From NCBI GenBank assembly GCA_964347345.1, contig CAYFYB010000005.1:8010-72009 (forward strand): DNA of 64,000 nucleotides, given 5' to 3'. Source of the stretch: JAJISG01 sp964347345 (lineage in GTDB: Archaea > Thermoplasmatota > Thermoplasmata > RBG-16-68-12 > JAJISG01). The notes beneath the pieces are model-generated. The model was not told the DNA's origin. It saw only the letters and a program-made list of their open reading frames with translations, and ran no database searches. Shown piece after piece: positions 1 to 9,361 of the stretch (positions are counted from its first letter, which is position 1; each line of letters opens with the position of its first letter). A program made the translations under genes and the position numbers.

Positions 1-1
1 T

Positions 2-145
2 GAGGCCCTGGGTCTAGTCTGGCGAAATGCCTTTCCCGAGATTCCCCCCAGAGTCGAATACGGTCTCACAGGGGACGGTCTCGCCTTGCGCCATGTCCTC
101 ATCCCCCTGCTCAGCTGGGCCATAGAATTCGAGATCTCTAGATAG
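2..145 (+). CDS. HxlR-family transcriptional regulator, C-terminal part
   Basis: The window opens inside a gene whose last 47 codons read to a TAG at 143-145. The translated end contains FPEIPPRVEYGLT followed by a hydrophobic helix ending LLSWAIEF. This is the typical end of HxlR winged-helix regulators: the wing (PPRVEYxLT) and the dimerisation helix. HxlR proteins are small DNA-binding regulators that respond to metabolites or redox stress; the target here cannot be inferred. The 5' part lies outside the window, so the start, the recognition helix and the full length are not visible. Confidence 0.75.
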   Translation, partial: EALGLVWRNAFPEIPPRVEYGLTGDGLALRHVLIPLLSWAIEFEISR

Positions 146-260
146 GGATGGCTAAGGACGAGGAGGACTTTTCCAGACATCGTTTTCGAAATGCACGTCG
201 AGCCTTCGACGCAAGGCGGGTCAGCCAAAGGCTCAAGGGTGACCACCACCTAAGCCTGCT

Positions 261-1496
261 ATGGCAACCCAGGAAACCTCATCTGGTGAGCGCCTCCGAT
301 GGGCTTCGGGCTTTTCTGAAGCTGTTAATCTAGATGATGCCGTTGAAGAGGCCACGGCCTCCATCCTTGATGCATTGGCTTCGACGCCACCTGACATCGC
401 CATCGTCTTCGCCTCTCACCAGTTCTCGGATCACTACGATGACATCCCTCGAGGGGTCGCCACAGCCCTATCTCCAAAGACTCTCCTAGGAACCACGGGG
501 GCGGGAGTCATCGGATCCGGTCGGGAGGCAGAGCATCGCCCCGCCTTGGCGATACTCGCTGGAGTCCTCCCAGGAGTGGAGTTCGCCCCCTTCCACATCA
601 CCAGTGAGCAGCTGGCCCACCTAGACATCAGCCCACGAGAATGGCGTGAGTTTCTCGGTGTCCCGAAGGCCAAGGAGGTTCACTTCCTCCTCTTCGTTCA
701 TCCCTTCACCATGCCCGTGGACGAACTCGTGACAGCCCTCGATCAGGCCTTCCCGATGGGGCGTAAAGTGGGCGGTTTGAGCAGTGGGGGTAGCTCCCCG
801 GACTCCATGGCCCTGTTCCTAGGGGATAAGGCATACTCCGAAGGGGCCGCAGGAATGGCATTCTGGGGTGACGTGGACCTAGACGTCATCGTTGCCCAGG
901 GGTGTAGGCCCGTCGGGCCCTCTCTCAAGGTCACCCGCGCCGCTGGTCCCGACATCCTGGAGATTGATGGACGGCCTGCCCTTGAGCGCGTCCTCGAGAT
1001 AATCAACTCTCTTCCACAAGAGGACCAGGAGTTGGCGAAGGACTCCCTCTTCGTTGGAGTGGCCATGGAAGCTCATGAGAAGGAGGGGGAGAGGGCCTAT
1101 GACGGCGGCTACTTGGTCAGGAACATCATGGGTGCCGACCTCGGGTCAAAGGTTCTCAGAGTGGGCCACATGTTCCACAACGGCCAGACCATACGTCTAC
1201 AGCTCCGGGACGCTCGCACGGCCCGCAACGAGTTCATGGCCTTGTTGGAAAAGTACCGTCCGTCGGCCCCATCCCGTTCCGACGGTGCGGCACTGCTCTT
1301 CTCGTGCACCGGTCGAGGGGTGCACCTCTACGGCAGCGAGGGACACGATACCAGGCTCCTCTTGGACGCTCTAGGTCCCATGCCCACGGGCGGCTTCTTC
1401 TGCAACGGTGAGATCGGCCCCGTAGGAGAGATAACCTACGTCCACGGATACACGAGCTCAGTTGGAATCCTTCGATCCCGAGCAAGCTCACCGTGA
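261..1496 (+). CDS. FIST domain signal-sensing protein
   Basis: This 411-residue protein has the FIST_N/FIST_C architecture. The N-terminal half (about 20-215) carries the GTTGAGVIG segment typical of FIST_N. The C-terminal half (about 225-405) has the IMGAD segment, LFSCTGRG and a final GGFFCNGEIGP motif of FIST_C. FIST proteins are predicted intracellular sensors of small ligands, often amino acids, and are frequently fused to or encoded near signalling proteins. Here the protein stands alone, with no transmembrane segment or output domain. It follows an HxlR regulator on the same strand and faces a convergent gene. The ATG at 261 is preferred because the conserved region begins soon after it. 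Confidence 0.8.
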   Translation: MATQETSSGERLRWASGFSEAVNLDDAVEEATASILDALASTPPDIAIVFASHQFSDHYDDIPRGVATALSPKTLLGTTGAGVIGSGREAEHRPALAILAGVLPGVEFAPFHITSEQLAHLDISPREWREFLGVPKAKEVHFLLFVHPFTMPVDELVTALDQAFPMGRKVGGLSSGGSSPDSMALFLGDKAYSEGAAGMAFWGDVDLDVIVAQGCRPVGPSLKVTRAAGPDILEIDGRPALERVLEIINSLPQEDQELAKDSLFVGVAMEAHEKEGERAYDGGYLVRNIMGADLGSKVLRVGHMFHNGQTIRLQLRDARTARNEFMALLEKYRPSAPSRSDGAALLFSCTGRGVHLYGSEGHDTRLLLDALGPMPTGGFFCNGEIGPVGEITYVHGYTSSVGILRSRASSP

Positions 1497-1563
1497 CCGT
1501 CGTGATTCCTCGGGTTTCCGGGCGGCGCCCTTCTCGTCGGCGCGCCCCGCAAGAACTTCGTTG

Positions 1564-2046
1564 CTACTCTTGCTTCCCCACTGGCACTTGGAACTCTACT
1601 GAGGTATCCTCAGGGGCCGTCTTCCAGGGGTTCACGGCGTAGATTTCCCTAACAAACCAGGGGCCGGTCGGAGTGTATCCATTCTTCTCTATCCAACCAA
1701 ATATGCGCTCGTAGATCTCCTCCGGATTGGCCACCTTGTCCAGAGTGGTGGTCATGCTCGCCACAAGCTCCTCCGGACGATCCTCGACTGCAATCCCTTC
1801 CGTCGGCGGGCAGCTTCCGTCGATGGAAATGCAAGCTTCACTCCTTCCCTCCTCGGGAAACTCCTCGGAGTCACCGTAGAAATAGGAAATCCATTCCCTC
1901 GGATTCACTTCGTTCTTGTCCAGCCAAGCCTCCAGCCTCTCGTAGAGCTGCCCGAAAGCCTCGTCAGTGAACTCTTTGTAGGTCGGGCCTGGAATGAGGA
2001 CAGCCCGGAATCTTGGAGAACGTTTCACAACCACTTCCTCTACCAT
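1564..2046 (-). CDS. GyrI-like/AraC effector-binding domain protein
   Basis: A 160-residue soluble protein that looks like a stand-alone effector-binding (GyrI-like, SRPBCC-fold) domain. Two similar halves are visible, each with an aromatic/acidic strand-helix pattern (FRAVLIPGPTYKEF near the start; GYTPTGPWFVREIY and EDTSVEFQVPV near the end). Such domains bind small hydrophobic or cationic molecules. The frame is open 38 codons further upstream, but a TATA box on this strand (about 2080-2087) falls inside that extension. A GAGGAG-type ribosome site sits just before the ATG at 2046, so the shorter start is used. No DNA-binding domain is present. It could be a drug- or metabolite-binding protein; its ligand is unknown. 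Confidence 0.65.
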   Translation of the reverse strand: MVEEVVVKRSPRFRAVLIPGPTYKEFTDEAFGQLYERLEAWLDKNEVNPREWISYFYGDSEEFPEEGRSEACISIDGSCPPTEGIAVEDRPEELVASMTTTLDKVANPEEIYERIFGWIEKNGYTPTGPWFVREIYAVNPWKTAPEDTSVEFQVPVGKQE

Positions 2047-2078
2047 GAGAACTCCTCTAGGAGTAACTAATCGGTGCA

Positions 2079-2089
2079 CTTTATAAGGT
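2079..2089 (-). promoter_or_regulatory. TATA box of the effector-binding protein gene
   Basis: Read on the minus strand the site is ACCTTATAAAGT. It lies about 35 nt upstream of the ATG at 2046, consistent with a short leader carrying the GAGGAG ribosome site. Its position is the main reason for rejecting a start upstream of 2046. Confidence 0.6.
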
Positions 2090-2218
2090 TGACGGGAAAG
2101 GCCCGGGCAATCGGAGGGTCCCCAAGCAACTCGATCGTCGCTCTCAGTCGGCACGTCCAAATCAACTTCGATAATAGCCAGGAAACCCTTTAGCCATCCC
2201 AGGTCGACCGAGACGGAG

Positions 2219-5200
2219 GTGGTTCAGGCACCGACCAGTGGGGCCACTACCCCCATCCGCAGGGCTGCCAGTGTGAGCCGGTTCACCTCCGTTCCAGTGA
2301 TAACGTTCCTCCTGCTAGCCCTAATGGGAGCGCACATAGTATTGGATATTCCTACTAGGCCCGCCAGTCTTGTGACCTCCCCTCCCCAGTTCTTGACCAT
2401 CCAACCGGACTCCCTCATTGGGACGGACACCTTCATTATTGACGCAATCCCCGAGGGGAACTACGGAGACAACGCATCACTTCTTGTGGGTCTGGACCCA
2501 GGGACCGGCAGTCTAGCTCGCTCTCTCCTCCGCTTCGACCTCAGCGGGCTAGCACCGGATGCCACCATCCTTGACGCCGCCCTGCAGCTCTACCGCACCC
2601 AGGGCAATGGTGGCGTGATCCAGGTTCGGAGGGCGCTCTCTGGCTGGACGGAAGGGGAGGGCAACCTGTCCCGCACTATGATACCGGTGACCGTCACTGA
2701 GACCGCAGGTGTACCCCGGATCAGAGAGCCCGTGGGCATCGTCCTCTCCTTCGCACCCGACTCCATCGAGGACCCGCAGAAGGACCTGCTGGTATTCGAG
2801 GGCCCCTCAGAAGTCCCATCGCAGGTCTACAGGTACACATACAACGGATCTAATCTCTCGGGTGCCCTCGTCTATTTCGGAGTGACAGTGGGCCCCATGG
2901 AGGCGAAGACGTTCAACATCACCTACGGTCCGGGTGGCGCCACTGTACCTTCCTATCGCGCAAAGAACTGGACTGCCACGCCCCTATGGACGTTCGGTCC
3001 TACGGGTGGTGGCGCATCGGGTGCCTCCATCATCGATCTGGACGGGGATGGTGAACTGGAGGTAGTCTTTGGAGGGGCAAACGGGTATGTCTATGCCCTG
3101 AATGCGACCGGCCAGCAGGTATGGGCAAGCCAGTTATCCACCACCAGGTCCGTTCCATATACCCCCCAAGTGGTCGACTTGGATGCGGACGGAAACATGG
3201 ACATAGTCGTCATCGTTAGCGACCCAGCTGTTGTCCGTCTGAACCGGACGGGGGGTGTGGTGTGGCGCACCCCCTACAACGTTGGCAACATGCCCTACTC
3301 AACCCCAACATTGCTTGATGTGAATGATGACGGAGTCCTGGATGTGCTCATCGGTGGGAGGTTCAATCGGGTGGAAGCTCTCAACGGCATCGACGGGACC
3401 GTTCTAAGGACCTACCCTTCTGGGGATTGGACCTATACTTCGTCCGTCGCAGACCTTGATGGAGACGGGCGAGGGGAGTTCTTCTTCGCGAGCGACGACA
3501 GCATGATTCACGCTTACCATAGGAACGGGACGCAGCTCTGGGCCAACGGTACACCCAGCTCAACCTTTATCGAAATCTCTGTGGCCATCGGTGATATTGA
3601 CGGCGATGGCGTCCTGGAGGCCCTGACTGGGGATGATGCGAACGGAGGTCCTGTCTTCGCCCTTCGGGCAACCAACGGGACCCTTGTCTGGTCTAGGAAC
3701 ACACCCACTTGGAAGGAAGGGGGAATGACGCTCGCTGACCTGGATGGGGACGGGACCCTGGAGACAATCGTTGGGGACTACTCGGGGATGGTTCTCGCCC
3801 TGCGGGGCATGGACGGAACGGTCCTGTGGAACTACACCGACACCGCTGTACAGCCCCTCTACCCGGCCGTCGTCGACGTGAACAGGGATGGGGAGCCCGA
3901 AATCATCTATCTCGAAGAGGGCTCGGGAGGTCAGGCGGCGGTCCGTGTGCTAAACCGGACCGGCGCGCTGCTCCACCGGTGGAACGTGACCAGGAACAAC
4001 CCCGGACTGCGTACCCTCTCCCAGTACCAGATGGCAACTCCCGCGGTGGCGGACATCGATGGGGATGGTACCATGGAGGTCATCGTACCCACTGGGAACG
4101 GTTTGGAAGCCTTCGCAACGGGAGGACTGGCCCGGGATTGGCGGACCTGGGGTTACAACTGGAACCATACCCACGGGGCTGGTGACGGTTCGTCCCCCGA
4201 GGGCGTCCCCTTCCTGACGGTGAGCCTGGGACCGCCTGAGACCATACCGGGGCTGGGGGCCTCCTGGAGGTACAGGGACGGGCTATCTCCATGGACCGTG
4301 GAAGGGGGAGACTTTGACATCCCCGAGGCGATTGCCACTGCTTCCGTCGGGTGGATGTCCTGGAATGTCACCCCCATCGTATCGGATTGGCATGGGGGAA
4401 GGTCTCCCAACGTCGGCCTCTTCCTTACTGAGGCTGACGAGGTCTCCGGCAGTAGACAAGTCTTTGAGAGCTCCGACAGTTTCAATGCGTCCCTCTGGCC
4501 GCGTCTCGTCATCATCTACACTGTCCCCTTGCCGGACACCTCACCGAAGATCATCGGAACAATTCCCAACCAGATTATGCTGGAGGATGGTCCCCCGGTG
4601 TCCCTAGACCTCACGCTGTACGCCTCTGACCCCGACACTTCCCTCCAGGGGCTGTGGTGGAACATCAGCGGGTACGACTCGAAGGTCCTCAGAATCACGG
4701 GACAGAACACGCCAGGAAACCACATCCTTACCCTGCAGCCTCGAAAGGACGCGTGGGGATCCTTCTACGTCACCTACTGGCTGACCGACACCTCGGGACA
4801 GCATGCTTCGCAGAACGCTTGGATCAACGTGACTCCAATCAACGACCCACCCTTCTTCGACCCTCCGCCTAGCCTCGTTGTCCGCTACGACTCCCCCTAC
4901 ACGTTCAACTTCGGGCCCTACATCGCGGACGTGGACGACTCCATAGCTCAGCTGACCCTGTCCAGCGATGACCCCCAGAGGGCCTCCGTCTCCGGCCTGA
5001 ATGTGACTTTCCTCTACCCCAAGTCTTACCTCAATCAGTCAGTCTCCGTGACCCTGACCGTGGACGACGGGAAGGCCTCGACCTCCAAGGTCATCGTGGT
5101 GAGGGTTACGTCAGACTACCCGCCCATAGTGTTTCTTCCCCTGCCTGACATCACCTTGACAGAGGGGGAGAGAAAAGAGGGCGTGTTCGACCTAGATGAC

Positions 5201-6748
5201 TACTTCGATGACCCCGACGGGGACATCCTCTTCTACACATATGGATATTCTAACGTCAACATCACTATACACGCCAACCACTCTGTGGACATCGAAGCCT
5301 CGGGAGAGTGGTCGGGGACGGAACAGGTCACCTTCCGGGCCATTGACCCCTACGGGGCCATAGCTGAGGATGTCATACTTGTGACCGTCCTGCCGATTGA
5401 CGACCCCCCCAGCCTCGGGCCGATCCCTGACCTAAGGGTCCACTACGACGAACTCTACACCTTCAACCTTGAGCCCTACATCTTCGATCCCGACACCCCT
5501 ATGGAGGAAATCAGCGTCTCCGCCTCGAGCCCCTACGTGTCCGTAGTAGGACGCCTCCTGATGCTTCTCTATCCCGTAGGGCTCAACAACACGGTCCAGA
5601 ACCTGACCATCTCGGCGTCAGATGGCACCTCCGAGGTCTCCAAAACTATACGAGTGACCGTCGGAGACGACTACCCGCCAGTCCTGAAGGCGAAACTTCC
5701 AGACAGATTCTTCATGGAGGACACACAGCTCGCCGCCGCGTACAACCTCTCCCTCTTCTTCGAGGACCCGGAGGGGGACGTCCTGTACTACAGCTCGGGG
5801 AACGTGAGCGTGCTGGTGACCATCGGCGACTGGGGGGTGGTGGACCTGAGGGCTGCCCGTGACTGGTCAGGAGCAGAACGGGTCACCTTCAGAGCTACGG
5901 ATCCCCTGGACGGCCTATCAGAGGACACAGTGTGGATTCGGGTCCTCCCCATCAACGACCCACCCTACTTCCGGCCCATTCCCCGGCAGGTCCTGAACCA
6001 GACTACGGCCTACCTGGACCTCAGACCCTACCTGGGAGATGTGGACAATGAGATGTCGGAATTGACCCTCAGCACGTCAAGTCAGAACGCCACCATTATC
6101 GGCCTGGGTGTCCTGTTCAACTATCAGGGGGATGCCACGGAAAACGTTGAGATCGTCGTAAGCGACGGTTCCCTCACCAACCGGACGACCATCAGCGTCG
6201 TGGTGGCCCTCCCACCACCAGGAGTGCCTACCTACCTCTTCTGGCTTCCTCTACCCTTCGTTGCCGCGGCGGTCGTGGCCTTCGTCATTTACCGGTACAG
6301 AAAGGTGGAATGGGCCTTTCTGGTGAACAACGCAGGCCTCCTCATCTGCAGCGCATCTAGGAAGGGGCGTACGCCAGTGGACCTGGACCTCATGAGCGCA
6401 ACCTTGACGGCGATTACGAACGCCGCGGAGAAAAGTTTCTCAGACGAAACGGAGAGAAGACTCGAAGAATTCGTGCTTGGTGAAAAGAGGGTGGCCATCG
6501 TGAGGGGCACCTACAGCTACCTCTCCGCCGTCTACCTGGGGCGGACACCAGGTTCCTTGCTGAAGTTGATGAGGTCCACTCTCGGCGTCATCGAGGGGCG
6601 CCACGAGGAGGCGTTAGAGGAGAGAATCTTGGAGTCAAGCGAGCTGGGGGACATACCTGAGATGCTCCAGGATCTAATCATCCGGGGCTCGTGGCCCTTC
6701 CGCCCCTCTGCGGAAACGGTGGCCAGGGAGCTAACAATCGAGACCTGA
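2219..6748 (+). CDS. Large surface protein: DNRLRE, FG-GAP propeller, cadherin-like repeats, cytoplasmic domain
   Basis: This 1509-residue protein is anchored at both ends. A hydrophobic segment (about 27-43) near the N-terminus is a signal or anchor. Residues 60-160 look like the first half of a DNRLRE adhesive domain. Residues about 270-630 hold FG-GAP/VCBS-type repeats with DLDGDG calcium-binding loops, probably a beta-propeller. Residues about 657-770 (SVGWMSWNVT, then RLVIIYTVP) look like the second half of the DNRLRE domain. Cadherin-like repeats with PPxF and DPDxD patterns fill about 774-1330. A transmembrane helix follows (about 1338-1360). The last about 150 residues are cytoplasmic, begin AFLVNNAGLLICSASRKG, and resemble a roadblock/LC7-like fold (inference). 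The start is GTG. It could be an adhesin, a receptor or a polysaccharide-binding protein. Confidence 0.75.
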   Translation: MVQAPTSGATTPIRRAASVSRFTSVPVITFLLLALMGAHIVLDIPTRPASLVTSPPQFLTIQPDSLIGTDTFIIDAIPEGNYGDNASLLVGLDPGTGSLARSLLRFDLSGLAPDATILDAALQLYRTQGNGGVIQVRRALSGWTEGEGNLSRTMIPVTVTETAGVPRIREPVGIVLSFAPDSIEDPQKDLLVFEGPSEVPSQVYRYTYNGSNLSGALVYFGVTVGPMEAKTFNITYGPGGATVPSYRAKNWTATPLWTFGPTGGGASGASIIDLDGDGELEVVFGGANGYVYALNATGQQVWASQLSTTRSVPYTPQVVDLDADGNMDIVVIVSDPAVVRLNRTGGVVWRTPYNVGNMPYSTPTLLDVNDDGVLDVLIGGRFNRVEALNGIDGTVLRTYPSGDWTYTSSVADLDGDGRGEFFFASDDSMIHAYHRNGTQLWANGTPSSTFIEISVAIGDIDGDGVLEALTGDDANGGPVFALRATNGTLVWSRNTPTWKEGGMTLADLDGDGTLETIVGDYSGMVLALRGMDGTVLWNYTDTAVQPLYPAVVDVNRDGEPEIIYLEEGSGGQAAVRVLNRTGALLHRWNVTRNNPGLRTLSQYQMATPAVADIDGDGTMEVIVPTGNGLEAFATGGLARDWRTWGYNWNHTHGAGDGSSPEGVPFLTVSLGPPETIPGLGASWRYRDGLSPWTVEGGDFDIPEAIATASVGWMSWNVTPIVSDWHGGRSPNVGLFLTEADEVSGSRQVFESSDSFNASLWPRLVIIYTVPLPDTSPKIIGTIPNQIMLEDGPPVSLDLTLYASDPDTSLQGLWWNISGYDSKVLRITGQNTPGNHILTLQPRKDAWGSFYVTYWLTDTSGQHASQNAWINVTPINDPPFFDPPPSLVVRYDSPYTFNFGPYIADVDDSIAQLTLSSDDPQRASVSGLNVTFLYPKSYLNQSVSVTLTVDDGKASTSKVIVVRVTSDYPPIVFLPLPDITLTEGERKEGVFDLDDYFDDPDGDILFYTYGYSNVNITIHANHSVDIEASGEWSGTEQVTFRAIDPYGAIAEDVILVTVLPIDDPPSLGPIPDLRVHYDELYTFNLEPYIFDPDTPMEEISVSASSPYVSVVGRLLMLLYPVGLNNTVQNLTISASDGTSEVSKTIRVTVGDDYPPVLKAKLPDRFFMEDTQLAAAYNLSLFFEDPEGDVLYYSSGNVSVLVTIGDWGVVDLRAARDWSGAERVTFRATDPLDGLSEDTVWIRVLPINDPPYFRPIPRQVLNQTTAYLDLRPYLGDVDNEMSELTLSTSSQNATIIGLGVLFNYQGDATENVEIVVSDGSLTNRTTISVVVALPPPGVPTYLFWLPLPFVAAAVVAFVIYRYRKVEWAFLVNNAGLLICSASRKGRTPVDLDLMSATLTAITNAAEKSFSDETERRLEEFVLGEKRVAIVRGTYSYLSAVYLGRTPGSLLKLMRSTLGVIEGRHEEALEERILESSELGDIPEMLQDLIIRGSWPFRPSAETVARELTIET

Positions 6749-6863
6749 TTCCCATTGGAGTAGGGTCCCTTGTTGACCCGCCCTCCCTGGGGGCTGCAAT
6801 CGCTTCTGCCCGCAGCGGGCTTCCACAGAAAGCCCAAAAGGAACCAGCGCTTTCGTCCCGGAC

Positions 6864-7364
6864 ATGCAAGGAGTCGCTATACGCAGAGATGCCCCTATCA
6901 GGCTATACAAGTTCACGGAGTACTTCCGGGGCTTCGATGGTGTCCAGGTCGTCCGGGACCTCTTCGGGGACGCAACGGAGAAGGTTCTGAACGACCTCAG
7001 TGTGGAGTTCTACTCCTCGCGGTGGGGTTATATGGGGGTGAGCGAAGAGGACGGGCACCTCATGGTGAGCACCTACTACCTGAGGAATGGAGACGAGCGG
7101 GAGCTCTACCTCGACGTGATCCATGAGCTCGTCCACGTGAAGCAATACTTGGACGGCAGGAAGTTCTTCCCGGAGGGTATCGACTATCCCGATTTGCCGA
7201 CGGAGATTGAGGCATATGGGATAGCTGTGAGGGAAGCCAGGCGGATCGGGTTGATGGAGGAGGAGATTCTCGAGTACCTCCGCGTTCCCTGGATGGACGA
7301 GGAGGACTACCAAAGGCTCCTGACCAACCTGGGAATGGAAGTGGCCTCGACCTCAGATAAATGA
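6864..7364 (+). CDS. Small predicted zinc metallopeptidase (HExxH zincin)
   Basis: This 166-residue soluble protein contains HELVH at residues 87-91, with the preceding hydrophobic residues that place the motif in a zincin active-site helix. A conserved acidic helix (PTEIEAYGIAVREA, from about 112) follows and could supply the third ligand through E114 or E116, as in gluzincins and small minigluzincins. There is no signal peptide. The N-terminal 80 residues form a compact alpha/beta region with no recognised domain. It lies downstream of the large surface protein on the same strand, separated by about 115 nt. A peptidase role is inferred from the motif only; the substrate is unknown. Confidence 0.6.
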   Translation: MQGVAIRRDAPIRLYKFTEYFRGFDGVQVVRDLFGDATEKVLNDLSVEFYSSRWGYMGVSEEDGHLMVSTYYLRNGDERELYLDVIHELVHVKQYLDGRKFFPEGIDYPDLPTEIEAYGIAVREARRIGLMEEEILEYLRVPWMDEEDYQRLLTNLGMEVASTSDK

Positions 7365-7485
7365 CCCGTCTGAGATCGTCCTTGCCGAAGATTTCACCAG
7401 AGACCGCGCATCTTGGACCTCGGACCGTCAACCTGCTAGATCGATGGCGTCGTCCATGTGGATACCAGGGAGGCACGGCCCAACC

Positions 7486-7983
7486 CTATAGCTCCACCCT
7501 TGGATCCTCCTTCACGGACTCAAGTATAAGGTAGGTGTTGCATCGTTCCACCCCCGTCATCCCGCGGACCTCCTTCAGTATTCTATCCAAGTCCTTCCTG
7601 TTTCTGGCCCTGCTGAGGACTGCGAAGTCCATCTCCCCTAGGAGCTGGTACACCGCCCATATACCCGAAATACCGCTGAGTCTCTCACCCAAGCGGGAGT
7701 CAAGGCCCTTCCCATGGGAGACCCTGATTAGGGATATCGTGTTGACGTTGTATCCTGCCCTCTGAGGGTCAACGGCGGCATAGAAGCCCTTGATGAGCCC
7801 ATAGTCCCTCAGCTTTCTTATCCGATAGTGGACGGAAGAGCGCGAGATACCCAGAAGATCAACAAGAGACTGCAGCCTCACTTTTGCATCCTCTTGGAGT
7901 TCCTTGAGGATCACCCTGTCCTGCTCTTCCAAGACCACATCTCTGTTCGTCACGACCGCCCTCCACTCCCGAAACTGACTCAA
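7486..7983 (-). CDS. Lrp/AsnC-family transcriptional regulator
   Basis: A 165-residue regulator with an N-terminal AsnC-type helix-turn-helix (about residues 20-70, LQSLVDLLGISRSSVHYRIRKL) and a C-terminal ligand-binding RAM domain (about 85-160). Lrp proteins bind amino acids and regulate amino-acid and central metabolism, often including their own gene. On the minus strand a TATA-like CCTTTATCTC sits directly before the ATG at 7983. That is too close for a normal start, so the GTG at 7953 (residue 11), which would be leaderless, may be the true start. The neighbours give no clear target. Confidence 0.88.
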   Translation of the reverse strand: MSQFREWRAVVTNRDVVLEEQDRVILKELQEDAKVRLQSLVDLLGISRSSVHYRIRKLRDYGLIKGFYAAVDPQRAGYNVNTISLIRVSHGKGLDSRLGERLSGISGIWAVYQLLGEMDFAVLSRARNRKDLDRILKEVRGMTGVERCNTYLILESVKEDPRVEL

Positions 7984-8075
7984 GAGATAAAGGCTATTCT
8001 TATGATTATCACTAGGACCGTAAGAAAGTCACCCCTGAAGTCCCTCTCCCCGGGCTCGTCTGTCTTCTGACAAGC

Positions 8076-9005
8076 CTACAATAGGGCCGCGACTAGAGTA
8101 CCCCCGATCTGGAGGAGCCCGAAGGCGATGAGGAGCAGGACCGTAAGGGCGTTGGCGGGAATCATGGCGTGAGGGTCCTCGTAATGAGTTCTGAGATGCC
8201 TCGCTGCCTTTACAGCGATGGGCAGGCTCAGCAATGACAGTAGGGTCCAGAGCGGAAGAACGTTCAGGAGGGCTGAACCGACCGTGATGAGGTAGGCTGC
8301 CGCCAGGGTCCCCTCATAGACCTTGATGGAAGACTTCCTTCCGAGCCTGGACATCAGGGTCCTCTTCCCCACCGAGAGGTCGGCCTCCACGTCGGGAAAC
8401 TCGTTGATCCAGAGTATGGCCAACACCAGAAGACCGACGGGGATTGACGCGAGGACAGCCGCGATGTCGATGATGCCCGTCTGCACCACATAAGTACCCA
8501 GGACGATGATGGGCCCGAAGTTCAGGCCAACTACGAATTCCCCGACCCCGTGATAAGCCAACCGGAGGGGCGGGCCCACGTAGAAGAAGATGGAGATCAC
8601 GCCGATGAGGCCTATCACCAGGAGGAGGAAGCCCCGCAGCAGGAAGAGATAGATTCCTATGAGGCTGCCGAGGAGCAGGAGGCTGAAGGCCGCCATGAAG
8701 TGAGCCCTTGGGGATATCAGGCCAGTGATCAGCACCCTGCCCCCGCCGGCAAAGGGGTTTTGATGCTTGACAGCAAGATCGTTGCCGCTCCGGTAGTCGA
8801 AGTAGTCGTTGAGCATATTGGCGGCCAGGTGAAGAGAGGCCCCGCCGATTACTGTCAGGAGGAGGAGAAATAGGTCTAGGCTGCCCAGGCCGAGGAGGGC
8901 GGTGGAGGCACCGATGCCTAGAGGTATGAGGGAAGCAGCCAGAAACGGACCCCTCAGAGACTTCAGCCAAAGGATCCGTCTGTCTGCCTGGACAGCGGTC
9001 TCCAT
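8076..9005 (-). CDS. UbiA-superfamily prenyltransferase, MenA-like
   Basis: This 309-residue integral membrane protein has about eight to nine hydrophobic helices. It carries both Asp-rich motifs of the UbiA superfamily: NDYFDYRSGND at about 66-76 and NEFPDVEADLSVGKRT at about 206-221. These bind the Mg2+-diphosphate of the polyprenyl donor. The DxxxDxxxGKRT form is closest to MenA-type 1,4-dihydroxy-2-naphthoate polyprenyltransferases, suggesting a role in menaquinone synthesis. Archaeal relatives can also make other prenylated lipids, so the acceptor is not certain. No other men gene is present in the window. The gene lies 3 nt downstream of the PAS protein gene and is probably co-transcribed with it. 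Confidence 0.85.
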   Translation of the reverse strand: METAVQADRRILWLKSLRGPFLAASLIPLGIGASTALLGLGSLDLFLLLLTVIGGASLHLAANMLNDYFDYRSGNDLAVKHQNPFAGGGRVLITGLISPRAHFMAAFSLLLLGSLIGIYLFLLRGFLLLVIGLIGVISIFFYVGPPLRLAYHGVGEFVVGLNFGPIIVLGTYVVQTGIIDIAAVLASIPVGLLVLAILWINEFPDVEADLSVGKRTLMSRLGRKSSIKVYEGTLAAAYLITVGSALLNVLPLWTLLSLLSLPIAVKAARHLRTHYEDPHAMIPANALTVLLLIAFGLLQIGGTLVAALL

Positions 9006-9008
9006 GGA

Positions 9009-9344
9009 CTACACCTTCACAGTCCGGCCCATATACCCGATCATCTTCCCGGCTCTGTACGTCGGTCGGACGGAGAGGCGGGCCTTGAACTCCGACCCGT
9101 CCTTCCTCACCAGCGTCACTACCTCCTCGAAGAGGCCTTCCTCCGAAGCCTGCTTGAGGAGCCTGGGAACCAGCTCCGAGACCGCCTCAGGCTTATGGAA
9201 GACCGCCACCGTCTGCTTCCCCACGAGCTCGTCGGCGGTCCAGCCGAACAGTCGCGATGCCCCCTCGGAGAAGGACTGGACAATCCCCTGGAGGTCGCAC
9301 GTTATGACGGAGACATTCTCTTCCTCAGCGCTTTCGATTGACAT
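9009..9344 (-). CDS. Small PAS-domain protein
   Basis: A 111-residue protein consisting almost entirely of one PAS domain. It shows the PAS core ITCDLQGIVQSFSEGASRLF, then GWTADELVGK, and the C-terminal PAC strand with RKDGSEF and MIGYMGRTVKV. No kinase or DNA-binding output is attached. The frame extends further upstream but overlaps the divergent HTH gene and shows no domain there. A TATA box at 9368-9374 is about 25 nt from the ATG at 9344, so a leaderless start there is chosen. The protein is divergent from an HTH_10 (Bat-like) regulator and 3 nt upstream of the prenyltransferase. It may sense redox state, light or a small ligand and signal to the divergent regulator (inference). Confidence 0.75.
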   Translation of the reverse strand: MSIESAEEENVSVITCDLQGIVQSFSEGASRLFGWTADELVGKQTVAVFHKPEAVSELVPRLLKQASEEGLFEEVVTLVRKDGSEFKARLSVRPTYRAGKMIGYMGRTVKV

Positions 9345-9361
9345 GCTGCTCTTTCCACACC

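Noticed and set aside
1497..1563. GC-rich palindrome between convergent genes as a terminator
   Set aside because: GGGCGGCGCC and GGCGCGCCCC pair only imperfectly and there is no U-tract; too weak to annotate.
3826..4185. Open frames inside the large surface-protein gene (both strands)
   Set aside because: They are shadows caused by high GC; the real frame has continuous FG-GAP motifs.
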